DNA of 64,000 nt from contig JASDFA010000001.1 of assembly GCA_035772735.1 (NCBI GenBank), forward strand, positions 76,596,001-76,660,000, written 5' to 3'. How positions within the stretch are numbered: the stretch's first letter is position 1; each line of letters starts with the position of its first letter. Origin of the DNA: Datura wrightii. Its lineage: Eukaryota > Streptophyta > Magnoliopsida > Solanales > Solanaceae. This document shows positions 33,353 through 44,880 of the stretch, in pieces. The notes under the pieces are model-generated. The model saw only the letters and a list, made by a program, of their open reading frames with translations, was not told where the DNA came from and made no database searches. Made by a program: the position numbers and the translations under genes.

Positions 33353-35900
33353 TGTAACACCCCGAATGTTTATAAGATTAGATTCCAAGCGTAAGGAAGG
33401 AGAAGTCAAGCAGAAGTGGAAATTTTGCAGGATGAGTAGGTGGCAACGGACGACTTGACAACTCGTCTGGGAAGGCCACGACTCGTCATGTTAGTTGTTA
33501 GGTGGGATAGGTGTTTGGGAAAGGTCTCAGGCAGTGGAGGTGACGGGTGCAGGCAACGAGTCGTCGTGTGGGAGCACGACTCGTGAAGTGAGTCGTCGGT
33601 GGAGTTGGGAATTTGGTGAACTTGGAGCAGTGAAATTGATGGCTTGGTCGCCACGAGTTGTTACCTGACCCCACGACTCGTGGGGTGCCTCATGGGGTCT
33701 GGCAGGGTAAATTTTTCCTGCATTTTTGCAAGGGTGTTTTTGTAAAATCCTATGCTCCTAACTTCTACAACTCATCATTTTGAGTGCTATATGGGACATT
33801 TTTAAGGGTTCTTTTAGCCTAAACTTACATTCTCTCAAGATACCTCTCAAAGCCTTTCTTCCTCCTATCCTCTCAAGATTCAAGGACCTCACCAAGGTGT
33901 TCCTCAAAGCTTCAAGACCAAGCTCAAGTGGGGAATTCTTCGAAGCAGGTATGCGGTTTTTTCAACAAGGATATTCTTCCATACTTTTGCCCCAAAATGT
34001 TTTATCAAAATGCCCAATTTTAATTATTCTAGAAGAGCATGACCTAGGGTTTTCAAATTGACGATGAATTCTTCTATTATTCTCTAAATTCCAATACCTT
34101 ATATGATTATTAGTTGATTACAATGTATAATAAGTGGGTTACCTTGAATTGTGGGTTGGGTGATGAAAAATGTGGGGTTGTTGAATGTTATTCATAAGCG
34201 GTTTGAAATTTTCAATAAGGCTTTATTATTGTTAACTCACCTATTGTAATTACTTGAATCCATGTTTAAATTATGTGAAGATTGTATGATTATCCCTAAG
34301 AACTTGAATGTTCCATTAATAGACATGTTTAGAAGAAATTAGAGTTTATGGGCTTGAATAATTGAAATTAAAGTATGTATATCCCTTATGTCATCGATGG
34401 AATTAATTTGGCATGAGGTAAATCCATGATTATGGTCTAATTAATGCATTCTTCTCATGAATCTGAGTAATCTCGAAATGGGTCTTACGAAATGAAGATG
34501 TATGCTTCTCCCATGAACTCATTGAATATGTATAAGTTATGAGTCAAGTATATCGTTTCCCGTAAATCTAGAATTATATAAAGTCAATGTATGTGTGTTA
34601 AGGTATGAATCAGATCTATGGATCAGGAATGACTCTATGATATATGTTGAATGGTATGAGTCTGGAACTTAAACATTGTGAAGGTATTATGCATGATGTG
34701 TATCTAAAGATGCCCACTAATGTGAAAACTTTGAGGAAATGTTGATATGGCTCCATGACGATATGTATTATGATGATAAAGCATGAGAATGATATTTTAG
34801 AATATTAGGCTTGTTGTTAGTAGAAGTATCCCCCCAGTCCTATCGAAACGAATGTTGTATGATGGAAATTAGTAAATGCTCGTGTCTCTGGTTAGCTACA
34901 GTAGTTTAGTATATATATGATCAGATGTTATATTAATACCCTACATGTTTTAGTCCAAACAAGGAACTTCCTTAGTCGAGAATGTTTCCCTTTGTCAGTC
35001 AGGGAACTTCCTTAGTCGAGAACATTTCCCTTGGTCAGTCAGGGAACTTTCTTAGTCGAGAACTTTTCCCTTAGTCAGTCTGGAACACTCCTTAGTTAAG
35101 AATGTGTTGCTTTGTGTAGATTAGGACACTCCATAGTTGAGAATGTGTCCCTTAGTAAACCAAGGACTTCCATAGTAGAGAATGGCTCCCTTAGCTCATT
35201 TTATCGGTTTAAATTAGTTGTGGAAGGAGGCAGTCTCAGTTATCGGTAGATGTTTAGTATATGACCTATATTCATGAGTTCGATGACGTTTCCATGAAAT
35301 GAGATCCAAAGGAAAGTTCCATATATGTGTATGTATAAGTGGCTCTCAAGAGGATTGATGCATGTTAAATCGGTTATGTTAATGTACTTGGATATTTCCT
35401 TATCATATACTTGTGTGTTTATTGATCTATGATATCTGACATGCTTAGTACATTCCAAGTACTAATCGCACGACTTTTTGTGTTATATCATCTCATGATA
35501 TAGATTCAGGTTTCTGGACTCAGCCTCGAGGTTAGATATGCTCCATCCCTATTCAGCTGCTACTGGTGAGTCCTCATCTTCCGAGGGCATGATTTATGTT
35601 TACATTTTTGTCATGTTTAGTTTTTAGATTTTAAGAGTTAGCTGGGGGTTTATCCCAGCAACTCGTCAGTTTAGTAGAAGGCTTTCAGACTTGTCAAGAC
35701 AGACTTAACATTATATCAAGTGTAGCTTTGATTGTCCTTATGATTTATATTAGATTATAGTAGTCAGCTTCCGCTTCTCCATGTTGTTGATTGTTTCTTA
35801 TGCTAAGTGTTATGCTATGATTATGCCATGGGTCGACTCGGACCCTTTCGGGGTTCCTTGTCCCGTGTTTATGATCTGGGTCTACTCTCGGGTCGTGCAA
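33353..35900 (+). repeat. Left LTR of element E
   Basis: TGTAACACCCCG start; ends GTCGTGCAA before the spacer aact. It contains ACGACTCGT-type words in the first 350 bases and a six-unit 40-bp tandem array at 34961-35200. It is clearly diverged from the right LTR, so E is old. Confidence 0.9.
34961..35200 (+). repeat. Six tandem 40-bp units in left LTR of E
   Basis: Exact 40-base period, with units starting at 34961, 35001, 35041, 35081, 35121 and 35161. The core is GGGAACTTCCTTAGTCGAG followed by AACGTTTCCCTTAGTCAGTC. GGGAA and TTCCC in each unit can pair. The last three units have drifted together (GGACACTCCATAGTTGAG). Confidence 0.88.
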
Positions 35901-35904
35901 AACT

Positions 35905-35916
35905 TGGTATCAGAGC
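35905..35916 (+). promoter_or_regulatory. Primer-binding site of element E
   Basis: TGGTATCAGAGC, complementary to initiator Met-tRNA, four bases after the left LTR. Confidence 0.9.
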
Positions 35917-36117
35917 CAAAGGTTTACAGTGTCCTAGGTTGTCTGAAAGTCGCGTTGCGTAGAGTCTTCTTCATGGGTGTGAAGTGCGCCACACTTATAA
36001 TGAGGAGACTACGAGACATTTTAGGAATATTCCCTTTTGTTCATGATTCTTATCGTGCGTTAAGTATGAAGCTCTAACAGTCCCTCTCCTGACTCATGCT
36101 TTACGCGCTCGCAGATA

Positions 36118-37285
36118 ATGCCTCCCAGACGAGCGAATGGAAGAAGGAATGGAAATGGGTGCCAACAGTCCCCACCAGCCCCGTCGAATCCAATGGATGT
36201 TCATGTTAGTCATGCCGAGTTCAAGGCAGCCTTTCAAATGTTAGCACAAGCCATGAAAACTCAGATTAATCAGCAAGGGGTGGTTCATATGCCCCAGAAT
36301 GGGAACGCGCCTGCAACTCGGGTAAGAGATTTCCTCAGAATGAACCCACACAAATTTGTTAGGTCGAAGGTGGATGAGGACCCACATGAGTTCATTGACG
36401 AGATCCTAAAGATCACCCAGGTCATGGGAGTGAGTGGAGAGAAGCGCGTCGAGCTAGCTTCATATCAGTTGAAGAGAGTTGCGCACATCTGGTTCAAGCA
36501 ATGGAGGGATAGTAGAGTAGAGGGAGCAGGCCATATTAGTTGGGGTGAGTTTCAAGTGCATTTTTGGAGAGATTCTTCCCTCGTAAGATGAGGGAGATCA
36601 AGGCAGCTGAATTTCTGAATTTAAAGCAGGGCACTATGACCGTTCAGGAATACTCCTTAGAGTTCACCCGATTTTCTAAGTACGTGCCAGAGCTTGTGGT
36701 TTATAAGCGGGCTCGAGTGAGCTGGTTTGTTTATGGGGTGGCTGACTACCTAGATAAAGATTGCAGGACCGCCATGCTTCACTAGGATATGGATTTCCCT
36801 TGGATAGTCTTCTACGCCCAACAGATGGAAGCGGTGCATTTTAGAGAGAAGGCGATCAAGAGGCCTAGGACCGGAGATTTAAAGTTATCCCAGTATAGAT
36901 CGAGTGGTGGACACCACCAAAGCTACCAACAGATGTCATCGGCCCCTGCACCATCGACAGTCAGTGTTTCGAGTACACCAAGGGTAAGAGAGATTACGTA
37001 TCCGTTGTGTACCAGCTGTGGGAAGCACCATTTAGGGGAATGTATGGCTAGCTCAAGTACTTGTTTTGGTGTGGAAAGTTGGGCCATAGGTACTGGGATT
37101 GTGAGGCAGCTAAGCTGGGTGAGAGTATAGCCCCAGCCACCTCTTCAGTAGCTCCAGCAACCCGCCCATTTCAGCAAAGTACATCATTTAGCGCAGGTGG
37201 CAGCCTTCATCAAAATCACCCTTCCACCTCAGTAGTGCCTCAGGATAAGGGAAAGTCATCAGTAATGGTCACAAGTATGTTGTAG
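36118..37285 (+). pseudogene. gag of element E
   Basis: Best preserved gag in the window. ATG at 36118 follows GCGCTCGCAGATA, as in its relatives. The first frame runs to 36591 (VRDFLRMNPHKFV, DEDPHEFIDEI, VELASYQLKRVAHIWFKQW). A one-base shift near 36565 leads to FFPRKMREIKAAEFLNLKQG and YSLEFTRFSKYVPEL, then a stop at 36783 and on to 37130. The zinc knuckle at about 37060-37105 is CF-WCGKLGHRYWDC, with a frameshift between the first and second Cys. This would be the particle protein. E keeps no other gene. Confidence 0.88.
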
Positions 37286-37830
37286 ATTGTTCCTGTTACC
37301 TTTGTATGTTTCTAAGCCCCAAACCCCCGTATCGAATAGAAATTCTGGTGTTGTTTGTTCAAAGGAAGTGGTTGATGTGTGTTTTGAAATAGCCGTTAGC
37401 ATGAGGTTGTGGTGAAGTGTTGGAGGTTAGGGGGGATGGAGGCAAGTTAGTGGTGTGCAATCTAACCTTAAGGGAGCCTTAGCAGGATGGCTTGAAGCTA
37501 AGGGGGAGATAGTAAGTTTATGATCCAGGAGGGATCTTGAGTTGCTAGTAGAGGAATTTCAGCCTTTAGAAGTGCTTAGTAGCCCAGTAGGTGAAGATAT
37601 CTCCTTTACGTGTTCGTATTTGGTGGTCGTGAATGATTCATGCTCAATAAGTCCTTTTCCCTCAGTTAGAATAGATATCATAAATTCTAGCTTGGTCTCA
37701 GGAAATGGTTCGAGAATGATGGCTCAGTTAGTAGTAGCTCTGTGCCAGCTAGATGGGAGAGAATCCTTCTCAGTTTTCTATTTAGTTCCATGTCAGTTCC
37801 ATGTCCTCAGTCCCTCTTATGGTGTAGCAT
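37286..37830 (+). other. Filler of unknown origin in element E
   Basis: Gag ends in VTSML, where A and B continue into protease. From about 37275 the similarity stops and returns only near 37830, in the 3' region (TTCGGAGGTAGT, as in A at 9534). The 545 bases between are not recognisable as retrotransposon. A 96-codon open frame (37542-37832) has no motif I know and may be chance. Confidence 0.5.
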
Positions 37831-37982
37831 GAATGTATGATTTAGATGTTCAGACCAGACATGTAATTACATTCGGAGGTAGTGATTCTATTAGTTTCCA
37901 GTTTGTGTAATCAGTAACGGGGTATGCTGAATTGTATATCTCTATTCCATACGTTTTTCCACATTCGACGACCAATGTTCCC

Positions 37983-37995
37983 AAGGGGGAGATAT
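37983..37995 (+). promoter_or_regulatory. Polypurine tract of element E
   Basis: AAGGGGGAGATAT directly before the right LTR start. Confidence 0.8.
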
Positions 37996-38872
37996 TGTAA
38001 TACCCCAAATGTTTCTAAGATCAGATTCAAGTCTTAAAGGGGGAGAAGTCAAGCAAAAAATGAAAATTTTACGGATGAGCAGGTGGCGACGGGAGACTTG
38101 ATGAGTCGTCTGGGCAGGCCACGACTCGTCAGGTTGGTCATTTGGTGGGCTAGGTGTTTGGCCAAGGTACCAGGCAGTAGAGGTGACGGGTGGAAGAAAC
38201 GAGTCGTCATGTGGGAGCACAACTCATGAAGTGAGTCGTCGTTGGAGTTGGGAATTTGGTGAACTTGGGGCAATGGACTTGACGGCTCGGTCCCCACGAG
38301 TCGTTATTGACCCACGACTCGTGGGGTGCCTCGTGGGGTCTGGCAGGGTGACTTTTTCCTACATTTTTCTATGGGTGTTTTGTTAAAATCCTATGCTCCT
38401 AACTTCTAAACCTCATTGTTTTGAGTGCTATTTGGGACGTTTTTAAGGGTTCTTTTAGCCTAAAAATTCATTCTCTCAAGCTATCTCTCAAAGCCCTTCT
38501 TCCTTCTGTCCTCTATAGATTCAAGGACCTCACCAAGGTGTTCCTCAAAGATTCAAGACCAAGCTCAAGTAGGGGATTCTTCGAAGAAGGTATGCGCTTT
38601 TTTCAACAAGGATATTCTTCCATCCTTGTGCCCCAAAATGTTTTATCAAAATGCCCAATTTTAATTATTCTAGAAGAGCATGACCTAGGGTTTTGAAAAT
38701 GACGGTGAATGCTTCTATTATTCTCTAAATTCCAAGACCTAATATGATTATGAGTTGATTACAATATAGAATAAGTGGGTTACCTTGAATTATGGGTTGG
38801 GTAATGAAAAATGTGGGGTTATAGAATGTTCTTCATAAGCGTTTGAAATTTTGAATAAGGCTTTATTATTAT
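37996..38872 (+). repeat. Right LTR of element E, first part
   Basis: TGTAATACCCC start. It aligns with 33353-34228 and is broken by L after CTTTATTATTAT. A 13-bp perfect inverted repeat around a 9-base loop lies at 38292-38326. Confidence 0.88.
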
Positions 38873-41642
38873 TATAACACCCAGAAAAATTTTTGGTGAT
38901 TATTTTATGTTTTATGCTAGGTTAGGGAAAGTACGGGTTTTATATTGGTCGTAGGTGACAAGGTAAATGTGTCCGATCAAAAAATCAAAGAGTATGTGAA
39001 GTTCATAAGTAAGGGTCCACTTTAAATGACCATATCTCCCAATATATAATGTATTAGAAGCCCCGCAACCTATCAAATTAAAGATCTTTGAGTCTACTTT
39101 TCAGAAAATCAAACCGCTTGTCAATACAAGTTCGGAGTAAGAAGTTATGGGCATTTTACCGAACCATCGTGAGCGGTTACGCGGGCATGACGCACTAGCG
39201 CCTCCACCGCCCTATGTACTTAAAATCTGATTTTTTCACTTATATAAAACATTGCCAGCTAAATCTAAATCGACCAGATTGCTAAGGATTCCATTTCTCT
39301 CTCAATTCCAGCAGCTAGGACAAAGAAAATCAAGGAGGAACATCAAGGAAAGTTCAAGAAAATCACAAGATAAGTTGAGATTACCTTGCCAAGTATGTTA
39401 GGGGCTGTTTTGGAGCTCGTTTTGGCAAGGTTTTGAAGATGTTTTTCAGCGTTACAAAATATATTTGGACTGACTATATATCCATATTTGAGTAGGTGTT
39501 GAAATAAGGAGAAAAGGTAAGGATTTCGCCCCTTTTAAACCTCTCAAATTGCAAAGCGAAAATCTGGAAATTGGCAGCTAAGTGAGCTGCCGATGGACTG
39601 TTTGTTAGCTGAGTTTTTCTCATTTTCCTTATGCGTTTTGGCTGTTTCTTTTGCTGGAATTATAATTCATATTGAGGGGTACAATAACAGAAAAACTAAG
39701 GTAAAATTTCCTCTGTTTTCTCCCTCAAAAGTTAGTGAAAATTAGTTGAGAAAATGGCTAAATGTTGTTGATGTTGGCGTATGTTGTTGTTGCTATTTTG
39801 ACTGCCTCTGATTAGTTATGTTGGCTGCACTTTTTTGATATAGATTAAGATTGTTGTTTTCCTATAAATCCACTAGATTAAGGAGGTTGAAGTCTGATCA
39901 TTGAGATAGGAAATCGGCTAGAGAAAAGTTCATCGGAGAAAGGTATGTAAGGTGCCCCGTCTATCATTCTTTTAAGCACGATTCGTGTGTTGTGAATCGA
40001 ATGAGACAGAAACCTATTTAAAATTCTTGAGGCAGTATGTTAAGCTTCATTTAAGCTTTAAAGTCCCGTATTTTATTGAGTATAAATGTTAAGATTATGC
40101 CTAGCCGAAGTGAGACACCTAAAGTGTGATATTGTGTTGATTGTTGTCGTAGTTGTACATCGAGTTGGAGACCCCTCAGCATGGCCATTGTTAGCTGGTC
40201 CTTACTGTATGTCATGTGTATATATATATGTGATGTTAAAAGTTTTCAAAGGTCTGGTTGCTAATTGAAATTGGTGAAAGAGACGAGATGAGGATGTGTA
40301 AACGATTTTTAAGCCACGTAAAGACGTCGCAAGCTATTGAGGGTAAGGAGCTTACCGAATTAGGATTAACTGGTTATGGTTGTCCTTTATCTTATGTGTA
40401 TGTTATGAAATATGCCAGGCCAAGGGGAGATTTCATAATCCCTTTCTTGTAAGCCGAACGGCAAGCTAGCGAGTTTCTGAGCTCTAATGTCCCTTGGAGA
40501 CAATCTATAAATTTTGTTGGAACTCTTAGGTTATCTGTAGTTCCTTATGATTTATACAATTTTTTAATACATGCATTTAAGTTCTATTATCTAGCTTTAC
40601 ATGTTATATGTACTCAATTGCAATTATGCATTATGAAGTAGGCCTATGCAGGCCACGTGTTTAGTATTCGTCATTTCTATGTTGTATGTATTGAGCTGGT
40701 CCAGTATAAGCCATATCGGCTCCATTTATGATTTTGTCTAAGCATTATTGATTTTACCCCGGTGTGGTACACCGGCTGGAGATCTTGTTATTTTACCCCG
40801 GTGTGGTACACCGGCTGGACGGAGTTTACCCCGGTATGGTACACCGGCTGGAGTCATTTTTATTTTTACCCCAGTATGGTACACTGGCTGGAGGCATTTT
40901 TATTTTTACCCCGATGTGGTACACTGGCTGGACGGATTGTATATAGATTTTATGGTCGGCTGTCTGCTGGCATTTCAATTATAGTCTTTGTTGTGCACTA
41001 GATGGTTGCATTTACACTTCAATGATGAGTTATTGTCAGGTTTCTATTTTTAGAATTTAGGGTTGTTACTACTCCTTATATCTGGCCTAGTAATCATTTT
41101 TATCTGACATGTTTACAGTTTTCAGCCTTACATACTAGTACATTTTATTCGTACTGACGTCCCTTCATCTTGGGACCCTTCCTGCAATTGTGCTGCAGGT
41201 ACAGGCCGAGGCTCAGATCATCGGATGTAGTAGGAGCCAGACTTCAGCAGAATAGTGGTATGCTCCTCTTTTCCAGGAGCCATGTCCTAGTTTGGACTAT
41301 TTTCAGTTTTGTGTACAAAATGGGTAGGCCGTGGCCTTGTCCCGTGCATTTTAGTTTGTTTACTCTTTAGAGGCTAATGTGGACTAGTTTTTATAGTAGT
41401 GTGGGTTGTGTAGTCATATCAGTTTTTCATTGCCTTGCTTAGCTTTATTGTAGCCTTGTCGGCTATCCAGGTTGCATATTTATAATTGTCAAGGCATTAT
41501 TGGCCCAGTCTTTGTCTTAGTTGGTTGTGACAGGTGACTTGGTTAGCCCTAGTGTTACATTTATAGATGCTATATAGTCGGCTTCTAGATCGACCATGAA
41601 TCGAGTGCCAGTTGCGCCCTACCCTATTTTTGGGGCGTGACA
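38873..41642 (+). repeat. Left LTR of element L
   Basis: 2770 bases. A TATA box (TATATAAAA near 39241-39249) is followed by a CT-rich start-like stretch (TTTCTCTCTCAATTCC, 39292-39307). A five-unit hairpin array lies at 40755-40933, downstream of that box and so probably transcribed. Confidence 0.9.
40755..40933 (+). repeat. Five-hairpin array in left LTR of L
   Basis: Five copies of TACCCCGGTGTGGTACACCGGCTGG. CCGGTGT and ACACCGG form a perfect 7-bp stem around GGT at 40759-40775 and 40798-40814; the third (40831-40847) has one mismatch. The fourth (40871-40887) has CCAG...CTGG, and the fifth (40911-40927) is imperfect. The spacers are T-rich. Confidence 0.88.
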
Positions 41643-41646
41643 GACT

Positions 41647-41658
41647 TGGTATTAGAGA
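41647..41658 (+). promoter_or_regulatory. Primer-binding site of element L
   Basis: TGGTATTAGAGA after the spacer gact; ten of twelve bases match the initiator Met-tRNA site. Confidence 0.8.
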
Positions 41659-41849
41659 GAAGTCGTGTCCTAGGAAGTCCACAGAGCCTTGTCTAGTAGA
41701 GTCTTGCTTATGGGTATGTTGTGCACCATACTTATAATCAGGAGGCTACAGGATATTTAGGAAATGTTTCACTTCTTTTACTAATAGTTCGTGCTATAGG
41801 TCGAGCTCATAAGTACTATGATATCTAAATCATGTTATTGTTTCAGAGT

Positions 41850-43370
41850 ATGCCTGTGACAAGGAAGATGACTAGAAGGTTGATTGGCACAGCCTTTGGG
41901 GAGGGTACTAGTCTCCCTCCAGTGGATCAGAGAGACAGGTCAGAGTGCTCAGAGTGAATCTCCTGCCCCAAGTATTACAGTTCCTCCCGCACTGACCAGA
42001 GAAATGGCAGATAGACCTCCAGCTCCTCTAGCACCAGCAGTACTTGAGGGTAGTAAAGTGGCAGACCGTCCCATGCCTGTGGTACCTCTAATTGTTCTAA
42101 AAGGACAGGGTCTTGAGGGATCTGTTCAGCTGATGGCTCACATAGCCGCAGGTCAAGAGTGATGATTGGAGGCGATGGAGAGACATAGAGGACAGAAAAC
42201 TGAGAGTTCCAGGGCATACGAGTTCTTGAGTTTGATCCCTCCTATATTCACCGGATCAGACCCGAGCGAGGATCCTCAGGACTTTATCGATCAGACTTAT
42301 AGGGTGTCAAAGGTTATGCGATCTACAATGACTTAGGAAGTAGAGTTGGTAGCGTTCAGACTACGTGATGTTGCCATATTGTGGTATGAGGCTTGGGCTC
42401 GATCTAGAGGAGCCGATGCACCACCAGCTGAGTGGGAAGAATTCTCCGAGGCCTTTATGCACCACTATCTACCCCGGAAGCTTCGACAGGCTCGAGCTGA
42501 GCAGTTTTTTCACCTAGAGAAAGCAAGTATGAGTGTGCGTGAATATTGTCTTTGCTTTAATTCTCTTGCCAGGTATGGTCCTCACATGGTTCTGACGATG
42601 GACGATAGAGTTTATTGGTTCGTGTTGGGGTTGGGGCTTCATATAGCTCGAGATTTCTTAGGGGTATCTACTCAGGAGCACATGGACATTTCACGAATTA
42701 AAGCTTTCTCCCCGAAGGCAGAGGATTTGGTTCATCACATATGGGATACTTGGAGACAGCAGGAGCAACGAAAGATAGTTAGGAAGTATGAGTGTGCGTG
42801 AATATTGTCTTTGCTTTAATTCTCTTGCCAGGTATGGTCCTCACATGGTTCTGACGATGGACGATAGAGTTTATTGGTTCGTGTTGGGGTTGGGGCTTCA
42901 TATAGCTCGAGATTTCTTAGGGGTATCTACTCAGGAGCACATGGACATTTCACGAATTAAAGCTTTCTCCCCGAAGGCAGAGGATTTGGTTCATCACATA
43001 TGGGATACTTGGAGACAGCAGGAGCAACGAAAGATAGTTAGGATTGTTGGTCCTTACAGAGGGCCGCAAGGTGACCCAGGGGCTATGTCATCCAAGCAGT
43101 TAGTTAGGACAATAGGGAGTTCCCCACCTCAATTTCAGGGATAGAGAAGGGACCAAGGCCCAGCTCCATCTATCTCTCGACGATAGGAGTGGGTGGGGAA
43201 GAGGCGACCACCATTGCCGCCTTTTCCCCAATGTGGGAAATCTCATTCAGGTTAGTGTCGTCAGGGGCAGAATGTATGTTATCATTGTGGGAAGCCAGGG
43301 CACTTTATGAGGGATTGTTCAGATAGGGTCGAGGCAGATGAGGCGCGATCAGCGGTTGCTTAGTCATCCT
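41850..43370 (+). pseudogene. gag of element L with 259-bp tandem duplication
   Basis: ATG at 41850 (MPVTRKMTRRL). A stop near 41957 splits the N-terminus; the central domain reads FIDQTYRVSKVMR, then from 42346 VAFRLRDVAILWYEAW, WEEFSEAFMHHYLPRKLRQARAEQF and MSVREYCLCFNSLARY. The last block to KIVR is repeated perfectly because 42525-42783 is duplicated at 42784-43042; 259 is not a multiple of three, so the frame breaks. A complete zinc knuckle, C-Y-H-C-GKPG-H-FMRD-C, lies at 43277-43318. The product is the particle protein. Confidence 0.9.
42525..43042 (+). repeat. Perfect 259-bp tandem duplication
   Basis: Units 42525-42783 and 42784-43042, starting AAGTATGAG and ending GATAGTTAGG. I found no difference when reading both. 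It lies in the gag of L. Confidence 0.92.
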
Positions 43371-43474
43371 CCGTTCGACCTCCTAGACCTGATCCTCAGC
43401 TAGCAACAGGCCGTGGCAGAGGTAGAGGGAGAGAGGATTCTAGTTTTGGGGCAACCCATAATCGATTTTATGCT

Positions 43475-44347
43475 TTGGGCGGTCGACAGGACCCGGAGGC
43501 CTCATCTAATATTGTTACAGGTACTTCGATTATTTATTCTTGTGCAGTATATGTCTTTATTGATCCTGGTTCTACACTCTCTTATGTCACACCATTGGTT
43601 GTGAGTCAGTTTGAGACAGTCCCTAAGTTATTATCTATACCATTTGCTGTTTCTACGCCAAATGGCGAATCTGTGTTAGCTAGACGAGTTTACCGAAACT
43701 ACATAGTATTGGTATGTGATAGATCAACCTTAGCTGATCTGGTTGAGCTTGAAATGGTTGATTTTGATGTCATTTTGGGTATGGATTTGTTGGCGGCATG
43801 TTATGCTAATGTTGATTGCAGAGCTAAGGTTGTCAGATTCAATTTTCCCAGCGAGCTAGTCTGGGAATGGCAAGGTGATGCCTCTATGCCTAAAGGTAAG
43901 TTCATTTCATACCTTAAGGCTCAGAAGTTGATATCCAAGGGTTGTATTTCTCAATTGGTTCGGGTGAGAAACATGGAATGTGAGCCTACGACTCTCCAGT
44001 CAATTCCTATTGTAAATGAGTTCCCTGAGGTCTTCCCAAAGGATTTGCCTGGAATTCCTCCTGAATGGGAGATAGATTTTGCTATTGATATACTTCTAGG
44101 TACTCAGCCTATATCAATCCCTCCTTACAAAGTGGCTCCAGCGGAGCTAATAGAATTAAAGGAGCGGTTGAGAGATCTGCTCGAGAAGGGATTCATTCGA
44201 CCTAGTTTATCCCCTTGGGGTGCACTAGTGCTCTTTGTGCGAAAGAAAGACGGGTCGTTAAGAATGTGTATCGACTATAGGAAGCTAAATAAGGTTACAA
44301 TTAAGAATAATTACCCACTTCCCAGGATTGATGACCTATATGGTTAG
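43475..44347 (+). pseudogene. Protease, linker and RT N-terminus of element L (longest ORF here)
   Basis: A continuous frame of 290 codons. The retropepsin-like active site is VFIDPGSTLSYVTP, with Asp at 43562-43564. The domain ends VDFDVILGMDLL. The linker (WEWQGDASMPKGKFISYLKA, VNEFPEVFPKDLPGIPP) leads into RT: EIDFAIDILLGTQPISIPPY, LLEKGFIRPSLSPWGA, DYRKLNKVTIKN. It ends at a TAG in place of the usual Gln (44345-44347) but continues in frame beyond. The start codon is only the first Met; the natural product would be a Gag-Pol polyprotein. Confidence 0.9.
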
Positions 44348-44880
44348 TTACAGGGTGCTAGATGCTTCTCAAAGATTGATTTGAGATCTGGGTACCATCA
44401 ATTACGGGTTAGGGAAGTTGATATCCCCAAGACTGCCTTCAGAACTAGATATGGTCATTATGAGTTCTTAGTGATGTCATTTGGTCTCACTAATGCCCCA
44501 ACAGCTTTTATGGACCTGATGAATCGGGTGTTTAGGCCTTTTCTTGATGTATTTGTGATTGTCTTCATTGATGATATTCTGATTTACTCACGATCCGAGA
44601 CTGAGCATGCAGGTCATTTGAGAGCAGTATTACAGACTCTACAGGAGAACAAGTTATGTGCTAAATTTTCTAAATGTGAGTTTGGGCTAACATCTGTGGC
44701 TTTCCTTGGTCATGTAATTACAGCTGAAGGTATAAGAGTTGATAGTCTGAAGATAGAGGCAGTACAGACTTGTCCTAGACCCTTGAATTTACAGAGGTTC
44801 GCAGCTTTCTGGGGTTAGCAGGTTATTATCGTCGATTTGTGGAAGGTTTCTCTACTATTGCTGCACCATTGACAAAGTTG
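44348..44880 (+). pseudogene. Reverse transcriptase palm and thumb, element L
   Basis: In frame with the preceding ORF after one stop: DLRSGYHQLRVREVDIPKTAF, MSFGLTNAPTAFMDL, VIVFIDDILIYSRSE and AFLGHVITAEGI. The catalytic F-I-D-D at 44564-44575 is intact. A one-base shift near 44800 (QRFAAFWG) moves the thumb (AGYYRRFVEGFSTIAAPLTKL) to another frame. This is the best RT domain of the window. Confidence 0.9.

Noticed and set aside
34961..35200. CRISPR-like array
   Set aside because: Units are contiguous without unique spacers, lie in an LTR, and occur again in the partner LTR.
37542..37832. 96-codon ORF as a captured host gene
   Set aside because: No recognisable motif, no exon structure; kept only as an unexplained filler.
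40748..41001. Three overlapping plus-strand ORFs with repeated residues
   Set aside because: They are translations of the hairpin array in L's LTR, open because the units repeat.
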